Shown: one piece after another, positions 6,347 to 11,730 of the stretch
Layout: the number at the start of each line of letters is the position of its first letter
How positions within the stretch are numbered: position 1 is the stretch's first letter
Source of the DNA: an uncultured Prevotella sp.
GTDB lineage: Bacteria; Bacteroidota; Bacteroidia; Bacteroidales; Bacteroidaceae
Direction: 5' to 3'
Assembly (NCBI GenBank): GCA_927910885.1
Contig: CAKMOD010000013.1
Location: 1-11,730, forward strand
DNA length: 11,730 nucleotides
Notes under the pieces: generated by a model
What the model was told of the DNA's origin: nothing
The model's input: only the letters and a program-made list of their open reading frames with translations
Databases searched by the model: none
Program-made: the position numbers and the translations under genes

Positions 6347-7126
6347 TTAGAATGTCAGACTACATCCAATGCCTATTGCCGATGAACGGAAAGGGTTGTT
6401 AGGTGTAGCGATACTCTTATTTGATATGACCGTCGGTGCAATATGCAGTGAGAGGTCATCTGATATGTCAAAGTCGGATAAGGAAGCGTCTACGTAAGCA
6501 TCAATAACTGACAAGGCATAAACCGCAATAGTTGTAAAAATACTTAGGTCACGCCATCTACGATAGCGATCCTTGCGCTGTTTGAAGATGTTCTTATAAC
6601 GCTCTTCATTGGCAGGGGTAATCGTAGCTCCGAGGTGTAGGAAGTTATTATAACTCTGCGTTGTTGGGTCATTATCCATAATGTCCATATAAGCCTGCGC
6701 ATAATCATGGTACATTTGGTTGTTCCATGTCATGGCATAAACGCATCCAACAAAGCCTCCGTAGAAGATTGGTAGTTTCCAGTACTTACGATTGTAGACC
6801 TGTCCAGCACCAGGAATGACGAGTGCAAGCCACAAAGCACGCTTAGGATTAGGGCGCCACTTAGACCAGTCGCGTCCCTGTTTCTTTACCATGCCGACAC
6901 TATCCTTTCGCAGAACAGAAGTGAGTTTACCCTCATCATCTGGTGTGAGGATAGCCTTCTCTTCTATATATTTATCCTGCGAATTAGGTATCTCAACGAC
7001 TGCGGAGTCGCCTGGATATATCACCTTTAACGTGTCATGGGGCAGATCTTGTGCCTGCATGACCGTAACACTGGTGAGCATTCCGGCTATCAACAGTCCT
7101 TTGAGGATTCTATTCTTCATCTTCAT
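6347..7126 (-). CDS. DUF5683 domain-containing exported/membrane protein
   Basis: Function unknown. A signal peptide (about 1-25, ending VMQAQ) is followed by a polar linker and then the family block WRPNPKRALWLALVIPGAGQ and VYNRKYWKLPIFYGG, which forms a membrane hairpin. A second hydrophobic stretch (IFTTIAVYALSVIDAYV) lies near 196-213, and the C-terminus has alternating residues ending in Phe. The proline-rich AL.PG.GQ.YN..YWK pattern is what marks DUF5683, a family that in Bacteroidota often follows parAB. The start is set at the ATG 7126; a GTG three bases upstream and another ATG at 7120 are alternatives. The gap to mltD is 40 bases with a small GCGC-type inverted repeat. A link to segregation or wall growth is only suggested by the neighbourhood. 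Confidence 0.85.
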   Translation of the reverse strand: MKMKNRILKGLLIAGMLTSVTVMQAQDLPHDTLKVIYPGDSAVVEIPNSQDKYIEEKAILTPDDEGKLTSVLRKDSVGMVKKQGRDWSKWRPNPKRALWLALVIPGAGQVYNRKYWKLPIFYGGFVGCVYAMTWNNQMYHDYAQAYMDIMDNDPTTQSYNNFLHLGATITPANEERYKNIFKQRKDRYRRWRDLSIFTTIAVYALSVIDAYVDASLSDFDISDDLSLHIAPTVISNKSIATPNNPFRSSAIGIGCSLTF

Positions 7127-7297
7127 CACTACCCTTTGTCTTGCTTAAGTTACTGGTTTGAAGCTTTCGCTACTTCTTCTTTGCTTTGTAGTCAGCACCT
7201 TGTTGAGGCTTCCTAATGCTTGTGAATAGTTCTTCTAAACCAGAATACTTGCTTATCTTATACTTACTAATACCTTAATCTTTCCGTATGGGAAGTA

Positions 7298-8203
7298 TTA
7301 TTTCATCTTATCCATTACTTCCATGATGTGAAGTAATTCCTCTTCTGATGCAAACGGAATACTAATCTTACCCTTTCCATCAGCATTACAACTCATCTGT
7401 ACCTTCGTATCGAAGAATGATGAGAGTCGCTGCTTGAGGATATTAAACTCCTCTGGGAGTCGGGTGCGTGCAGAGATTTTCTTCTTTGCGCTCTGTATAT
7501 CTTCTCCGTTATTGAGCTGCTGACAAAGTTCTTCAACCTTGCGAACACTATAACCGTTCTTTAAAATCTCACGATAGAGTTTCAATTGCAGTGAAGGACT
7601 ATCTAAAGAAAGCAATGCACGGGCATGTCCCATGTCTATTTCTTTCTTTTGCAAACCCATCTGTACCAATGCAGGAAGCTTCAACAAACGAAGATAGTTA
7701 GCAATAGCTGCACGGCTCTTACCCACACGCTCAGCTACACGTTCCTGTGTCATTCCGCTCTTTTCAAGCAGATGTTCGTAAGCCAAAGCAATTTCAATCG
7801 CATTCAAGTCCTCACGCTGGATGTTCTCAACCAGCGCCAACTCCATTACATTCTCATCCTTAATCGTACGGATATAGGCTGGAACAGCTTTCAAGCCTGC
7901 CAACTGACTGGCACGCCAACGGCGTTCACCAGCAATAATCTGGAAACGGTTCTCGTCTACCTGACGTAAGGTAATTGGCTGAACGAGTCCTAATTCACGA
8001 ATACTATTCGCCAACTCTTCCAACGCAACAGGGTCGAATTCTCGACGAGGTTGGTTAGGATTCGCTTCAATCTGGTCTAAGGCAACCTCGTTGATAGTAG
8101 AACTTCCTTGTGTACTGACAGCTTCAGTAGATATTAAGGCATCCAGACCACGGCCGAGGGCATTGGTCTTTGCGTTTCGATTATATTTCTTTTGTACAGC
8201 CAT
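7298..8203 (-). CDS. parB: Chromosome-partitioning protein ParB (Spo0J family)
   Basis: ParB binds parS sites near the origin and spreads as a CTP-dependent clamp; ParA moves the complex. The 301 residues show the usual order: LGRGLDALI near the N-terminus (16-24, the region that contacts ParA), the N-terminal CTPase domain with NPNQPRR (48-54), GERRWRA (92-98) as the CTP-binding arginine patch and ENIQRED (126-132), then a helix-turn-helix (about 152-177: TQERVAERVGKSRAAIANYL). A C-terminal dimerisation segment ends in LLHIMEVMDKMK. Length and layout are normal. It follows parA by 209 bases, an unusually long gap for this pair, and the gap carries a heptamer repeat directly before the start codon. 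Confidence 0.97.
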   Translation of the reverse strand: MAVQKKYNRNAKTNALGRGLDALISTEAVSTQGSSTINEVALDQIEANPNQPRREFDPVALEELANSIRELGLVQPITLRQVDENRFQIIAGERRWRASQLAGLKAVPAYIRTIKDENVMELALVENIQREDLNAIEIALAYEHLLEKSGMTQERVAERVGKSRAAIANYLRLLKLPALVQMGLQKKEIDMGHARALLSLDSPSLQLKLYREILKNGYSVRKVEELCQQLNNGEDIQSAKKKISARTRLPEEFNILKQRLSSFFDTKVQMSCNADGKGKISIPFASEEELLHIMEVMDKMK

Positions 8204-8412
8204 AGTCTTTGTTTGGGAGTTAATGGAGTTAAGGAGTTAGGTGGAGTTAGTGGTTGTTATGCTCGATGCTACGATGCTCTTCGTTTCCAGTTCTTAGTTT
8301 CTTTATTTCTAACAGCTAATATATCTGTGATAGAAACATTAGTTTTACAACCAGAAAACAGTACGTCTGTAAGCCTCAAAGTACACCTTTACACTCCGTT
8401 TCTTTCCCTTTT
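8204..8412 (-). other. parA-parB intergenic spacer
   Basis: This 209-base spacer has no gene and no clear TAnnTTTG motif on the minus strand (the nearest, TACTTTG, lacks one base). Its parB-proximal end carries the TAACTCC repeats. Confidence 0.5.
8216..8249. repeat. Four TAACTCC heptamers in front of parB
   Basis: GGAGTTA (TAACTCC on the coding strand) occurs at 8216-8222, 8225-8231, 8233-8239 and 8243-8249, with periods of 9, 8 and 10 bases. The last copy ends 13 bases upstream of the parB ATG, so the array would lie in the parB leader. Confidence 0.75.
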
Positions 8413-9180
8413 TTATTTCTTATTCTTTTCAATGATTTCCTTTGCAAGGCTAAGGTGATTCTTTGCACCCGTTGAGTCAGCATCATAGAGGATAACTGGT
8501 AAACCATGACTCGGACTCTCAGAGAGTTTTACGTTACGCTGAATAACAGCCTTGAAAACTAACTCTTGAAAGTGGCGCTTCACCTCATCGTAAATCTGGC
8601 GGGCAAGACGCAGACGACTATCGTACATCGTCAGCAGGAAGCCCTCTATCTCTAACTTCGGATTTAGCTTACTCTTGATAATCTTAATGGTGTTCAACAA
8701 CTTGCTGATACCCTCCAATGCGAAATATTCACACTGCACAGGAATGATGACAGAGTCAGCTGCTGTTAATGCATTAACCGTAATCAAACCGAGTGACGGG
8801 CTACAGTCAATCAGAATGTAATCGTATTCGTCACGGATTGGAGCAAGCAGACTGCTCATAACCTTCTCACGACCATTAAGCTTTAACATCTCAATTTCTG
8901 CTCCAACAAGGTCGATATGGCTCGGAACAATGTCCAATCCTTCTATGTCAGTTGTGTAGATAGCGTCTTTTATGTCGGCATGGTCAATGATACATTCGTA
9001 AAGCGAACAATCCACCTCTTTGATATCCACGCCCAAACCGCTGGAGGCATTCGCCTGCGGATCGGCATCAATCACCAGTACAGACTTCTCAAGCGTTGCT
9101 AAAGAAGCCGCCAAGTTAATGGTGGTAGTCGTCTTTCCGACGCCGCCTTTTTGGTTGGCAAGTGCGATAATCTTTCCCAT
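8413..9180 (-). CDS. parA: Chromosome-partitioning ATPase ParA (Soj family)
   Basis: ParA binds DNA non-specifically as an ATP dimer and relays the ParB-parS complex. The 255-residue protein begins directly with the deviant Walker A KGGVGKTTTT (11-20; signature lysine K11 and catalytic-loop K16), then Walker A' VIDADPQANAS (D40), and Walker B ILIDCSPS (D125). The short N-terminus without a helix-turn-helix marks it as the chromosomal type, as opposed to the long plasmid P1/F type. RQIYDEVKRHF near the C-terminus is also family-typical. It is the first gene of the minus-strand cluster and has its own promoter motif in the divergent region with surE. Confidence 0.97.
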   Translation of the reverse strand: MGKIIALANQKGGVGKTTTTINLAASLATLEKSVLVIDADPQANASSGLGVDIKEVDCSLYECIIDHADIKDAIYTTDIEGLDIVPSHIDLVGAEIEMLKLNGREKVMSSLLAPIRDEYDYILIDCSPSLGLITVNALTAADSVIIPVQCEYFALEGISKLLNTIKIIKSKLNPKLEIEGFLLTMYDSRLRLARQIYDEVKRHFQELVFKAVIQRNVKLSESPSHGLPVILYDADSTGAKNHLSLAKEIIEKNKK

Positions 9181-9213
9181 TTTTCTATTTAATCCTATAC
9201 ATTTATTAGGCTA

Positions 9214-9221
9214 CAAAGATA
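9214..9221 (-). promoter_or_regulatory. parA -7 promoter element
   Basis: On the minus strand this reads TATCTTTG, an exact TAnnTTTG. It lies 33 bases before the parA ATG. A matching -33 TTG is weak (CTGCAA region), so the element is inferred mainly from the -7 box and its position. Confidence 0.5.
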
Positions 9222-9264
9222 CATATTTTATATGAGATTGCAGGGCTTTATAAACCTTTTTTCG

Positions 9265-9272
9265 TACTTTTG
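9265..9272 (+). promoter_or_regulatory. surE-lpxB -7 promoter element
   Basis: TACTTTTG matches TAnnTTTG and lies 22 bases before the surE ATG at 9295. The nearest upstream TTG (9238-9240) is 24 bases away, a little beyond usual spacing. Confidence 0.5.
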
Positions 9273-9294
9273 CACTGAAATCAAAGTGAAATTT

Positions 9295-10068
9295 ATGAAT
9301 TCTAAGAAACCACTCATACTTATATCTAACGATGATGGATACCACTCAAATGGTATTCGTACGCTCGTTTCATTCCTTACAGATTTTGCAGATGTTGTTG
9401 TCTGTGCTCCTGAAGCAGGACGTTCGGGTTTCTCGTGTGCTTTCTCTGTGGTTGATTATCTGATGTTAAAGAAACGTCACAACATTCCTGATTGTGAGGT
9501 GTGGTCATGTACGGGTACACCTGTTGATTGTGTGAAGTTGGCGTTAGACCAGATTCTTGTCAACCGAAAGCCTGATCTTATCTTAGGAGGTATCAATCAT
9601 GGAGATAATTCCTCTGTGAATAATCATTACAGTGGTACGATGGGTATAGCGTATGAGGGTTGTATGAAATATATCCCTTCTATCGCTTTTTCAAGTTGTG
9701 ATTATGATCCTAATGCTGACCTTTCTTACCTACGTGATTATGTAAGACTTATTGTCAAGAAAGTTCTTGCTGATGGCTTGCCAAAAGGTATCTGTCTGAA
9801 TGTGAACTTTCCTAAGGTCGAGAAGTTTGCAGGACTGAAGGTTTGCCGTATGGGTTGGGGTAGTTGGGTGAGAGAGGTTGAGCCTTGTAAGCATCCTCGT
9901 GGCTTTGATTATTATTGGATGACAGGCCATTATCGTAACGATGAGCCTGATGCAACCGATAATGATCAGTGGGCATTAGAGCATGGATATGTAACAGTTA
10001 CGCCATCGAAGATTGACGTGACAGATTATGAAGTGCTCAGCAAGATGAAATCGTGGGAATCTCTTTAA
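9295..10068 (+). CDS. surE: 5'/3'-nucleotidase SurE
   Basis: SurE is a divalent-metal-dependent phosphatase acting on nucleoside monophosphates (and in some species polyphosphate) in the cytoplasm. From the ATG at 9295 it has 257 residues. Signature residues are present: NDDG with D13 and D14 (metal), RSG with S44, GGINHGDN with N101, and SGTMGIAYEG (113-122). An upstream in-frame ATG at 9232 was not used because the extra residues would cover the promoter motif and the family starts just before the ILISNDDG strand. The 12-base gap to lpxB points to a shared transcript. The family normally reads INxGxN; here it is INHGDN, within normal variation. Confidence 0.96.
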   Translation: MNSKKPLILISNDDGYHSNGIRTLVSFLTDFADVVVCAPEAGRSGFSCAFSVVDYLMLKKRHNIPDCEVWSCTGTPVDCVKLALDQILVNRKPDLILGGINHGDNSSVNNHYSGTMGIAYEGCMKYIPSIAFSSCDYDPNADLSYLRDYVRLIVKKVLADGLPKGICLNVNFPKVEKFAGLKVCRMGWGSWVREVEPCKHPRGFDYYWMTGHYRNDEPDATDNDQWALEHGYVTVTPSKIDVTDYEVLSKMKSWESL

Positions 10069-10080
10069 TTCTTTGATATT

Positions 10081-11280
10081 ATGAAGTATTACCTGATAGT
10101 TGGCGAAGCATCTGGCGACCTGCATGCCTCACGCCTTATGCAGTCGTTGATGCAGTATGACCCAGAGGCTGAGTTTCGCTTCTTTGGTGGTGACCTGATG
10201 GCAAAAGTGGGCGGTACACGTGTGAAGCATTATCGTGAACTTGCCTATATGGGGTTCGTTCCTGTATTGCTACACCTACCTACCATCTTTAAGAATATGA
10301 AGATGTGTAAGGAGGATATTATGCGTTGGAAGCCTGATGCAGTCATCCTCGTTGACTATCCGGGATTTAATCTTAGTATTGCAAAGTTTGTAAAGAAGAA
10401 TACCAATATTCCTGTCTATTACTATATCTCCCCAAAGATATGGGCATGGAAGGAATGGCGTATCAAAGCTATCAAACGTGATGTAAAAGAAATGTTCTCT
10501 ATTCTTCCATTTGAAATTCCTTTCTATGAGAAGAAACATAATTACAAAATACATTACGTAGGCAATCCAACTGCTGAGGAAATTGATAATTTCCGTCATG
10601 TTTATTCAGAGTCAAAAGACGAGTTTTGTCAGCGTAACGGATTGTCTTCTAAGCCTATCATTGCTCTTCTTGCTGGTAGTCGTAAGCAGGAGATAAAGGA
10701 TAATCTGCCTTCAATGCTTGAGGCTGCTCGCCATTTTGAGGATTATCAGATGGTGGTTGCTGCAGCACCTTCTATCACTGAAAGCTACTATAAGAAGTAT
10801 TTAGGTGATAGTGAAGCAAAGATGGTAAAGACACAGACTTACGAACTTCTTAGTCATGCTACAGTAGCACTTGTTACCAGTGGTACAGCAACGCTTGAGA
10901 CAGCTTTGCTGAATGTTCCACAGGTAGTCTGCTACGAAACGCCAGTTCCAAAGTTGATTCGTTTTGCTTTTAAGCATATTATCAAAGTGCGTTTTATCTC
11001 TCTTGTCAATCTTATTGCTGATAAAGAGATTGTGCAAGAACTTCTTGCTGATCGCTTCTCTATTCGCAACATTGCCAACGAGTTGTATCGCATCCTTCCT
11101 GGTCAGCCTTCGCGTGAACGTATGTTAGCTGATTACCAGCTTGTTCGTGACCGATTAGGTAATGAAGTGGCACCTGATAATGCGGCAAGAATTATGATAG
11201 AAAAGTTATCAGGTAGACTGGTTTATGATCTGTCAAGTGAAGCCGAAAATGAGTTTGTTAGTGAGGAAACTTATGAATAA
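10081..11280 (+). CDS. lpxB: Lipid-A-disaccharide synthase
   Basis: LpxB (glycosyltransferase family 19) joins UDP-2,3-diacylglucosamine and lipid X to form the lipid A disaccharide, at the cytoplasmic membrane face. In 399 residues the family blocks appear in order: GEASGDLHA (8-16), VDYPGFN (91-97), SPKIWAWK (117-124), VGNP (160-163), LLAGSRKQEIK (196-206), SGTATLET (267-274) and NLIADKEIVQELL (310-322, a form of the N-L-x-x-x-E-x-V-x-E-L-L motif). The C-terminus has an acidic tail of about 25 residues beyond the conserved part. Its presence confirms a Gram-negative envelope. The ATG at 10081 is immediate to the conserved strand YYLIVGEASGD. Confidence 0.97.
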   Translation: MKYYLIVGEASGDLHASRLMQSLMQYDPEAEFRFFGGDLMAKVGGTRVKHYRELAYMGFVPVLLHLPTIFKNMKMCKEDIMRWKPDAVILVDYPGFNLSIAKFVKKNTNIPVYYYISPKIWAWKEWRIKAIKRDVKEMFSILPFEIPFYEKKHNYKIHYVGNPTAEEIDNFRHVYSESKDEFCQRNGLSSKPIIALLAGSRKQEIKDNLPSMLEAARHFEDYQMVVAAAPSITESYYKKYLGDSEAKMVKTQTYELLSHATVALVTSGTATLETALLNVPQVVCYETPVPKLIRFAFKHIIKVRFISLVNLIADKEIVQELLADRFSIRNIANELYRILPGQPSRERMLADYQLVRDRLGNEVAPDNAARIMIEKLSGRLVYDLSSEAENEFVSEETYE

Positions 11281-11357
11281 ATAGACTGCTTGAAACCATG
11301 TGTATTATTAAAGTTGTACATTTGTTTTAGTCAAATAAGTCCATCATTTTCGAACTA

Positions 11358-11394
11358 TTTTCACGAACAAAAAGATTTTTTTCATGAATAAAAA
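11358..11394. repeat. AT-rich direct repeat with palindromic cores
   Basis: TTTTCACGAACAAAAA (11358-11373) and TTTTCATGAATAAAAA (11379-11394) differ at two of 16 positions and are 21 bases apart. The second core TTCATGAA is a perfect palindrome, the first a near one. The repeat sits downstream of lpxB and just outside the proposed insertion-sequence end. Confidence 0.55.
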
Positions 11395-11400
11395 TTATTG

Positions 11401-11416
11401 CTGTCTGGTAAAACTT
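11401..11416. repeat. Candidate terminal inverted repeat of the IS remnant
   Basis: CTGTCTGGTAAAACTT lies about 30 bases beyond the transposase stop and resembles ends I associate with Bacteroidota IS4-type elements. The other end lies outside the window, so it cannot be confirmed here. Confidence 0.3.
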
Positions 11417-11447
11417 AAATAACATATAAATCCTTTCGGAATAGCCT

Positions 11448-11730
11448 TTATATAGGTAATTCCTCATTCTTTTTTGAATCCAAGCCCCCTAACTCAAATA
11501 AGTCAAGTTCTTTTGGTGGTGAATTTGCCTTTTCAGCTATTATGATGAGTTCATCATTTTTGTGGATTTTCCATAAATGAGATGAAATCAGTGTAATACA
11601 TCAGTGTGAGCCTCAGCATGGTTACCAGCTGCGAGAAGGATACGTGTCTTTTTTATCATTCTGGAGATAACGGTACAAAGCAGATTGGCAATGAGTACCA
11701 CCCATGTCTGTATCTGTATGGCATTTACAC
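11448..11730 (-). pseudogene. IS4-type transposase, C-terminal part, twice frameshifted (partial)
   Basis: Read on the minus strand from the right edge, three frames in succession rebuild one C-terminus. The first gives AIQIQTWVVLIANLLCTVIS, the second (from about 11649) SFSQLVTMLRLTLMYYTDF and ISFMENPQ, the third (from about 11557) NDELIIIAEK...ELDLFELGG to a stop at 11448-11450. The pattern IQIQxWxxLIANLL, then SFS.LVTMLR..LMYY.DF..F.ENP, is the characteristic end of DDE transposases of the IS4 type in Bacteroidota. Each break needs one base removed, and each falls in a run of A (A6 at 11649-11654 and A5 at 11557-11561 on the minus strand). It is therefore a decayed element, unless the runs are sequencing errors. 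The N-terminal part lies beyond the window. Confidence 0.8.

Noticed and set aside
11541..11561. Programmed frameshift signal (A-run next to a hairpin) in the transposase
   Set aside because: The shift needed is +1, not the -1 typical of slippery A-runs, a second unrelated break exists upstream, and IS4-type transposases do not usually need frameshifting.

Overview
The window reads as chromosomal DNA of a Bacteroidota species, most likely Prevotella or a close relative. Three things support this: promoter elements of the Bacteroidota type (TAnnTTTG at -7, in front of parA, surE and the partial gene at the left edge), poor reliance on Shine-Dalgarno sites, and a gene set and order (parA, parB, DUF5683, LysM lytic transglycosylase, rel, with surE-lpxB divergent) that I know from this phylum. 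The genus call is an inference from overall sequence feel.

Layout. Positions 1-191 (minus) hold the N-terminus of an exported protein with a carboxypeptidase-regulatory-like beta-sandwich, possibly a TonB-dependent receptor. Positions 192-549 have no convincing gene but carry an array of TCCGCAC heptamers and palindromes. Positions 550-2464 (minus) hold three tandem, AT-rich paralogous small membrane proteins of a family I do not recognise, plus the 3' remnant of a fourth copy. Positions 2465-2832 are intergenic and contain nested inverted repeats, a plus-strand promoter-like motif and a terminator-like hairpin, which together could form a small RNA gene.

Positions 2833-9180 (minus) form a housekeeping cluster transcribed parA, parB, DUF5683 gene, mltD-like, rel. 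It joins chromosome segregation, cell-wall remodelling and the (p)ppGpp stringent response. From the intergenic region 9181-9294 the plus strand carries surE (nucleotidase) and lpxB (lipid A disaccharide synthase), 12 bases apart. Right of lpxB are a short AT-rich direct repeat and the frameshifted C-terminal end of an IS4-type transposase running off the right edge.

The core genes are intact and ordinary. The less explained material is the tandem membrane-protein array with its recombination scar, the repeat elements in the gaps, and the possible small RNA beside rel. I found no RNA genes of known class, no CRISPR array and no recognisable parS site.
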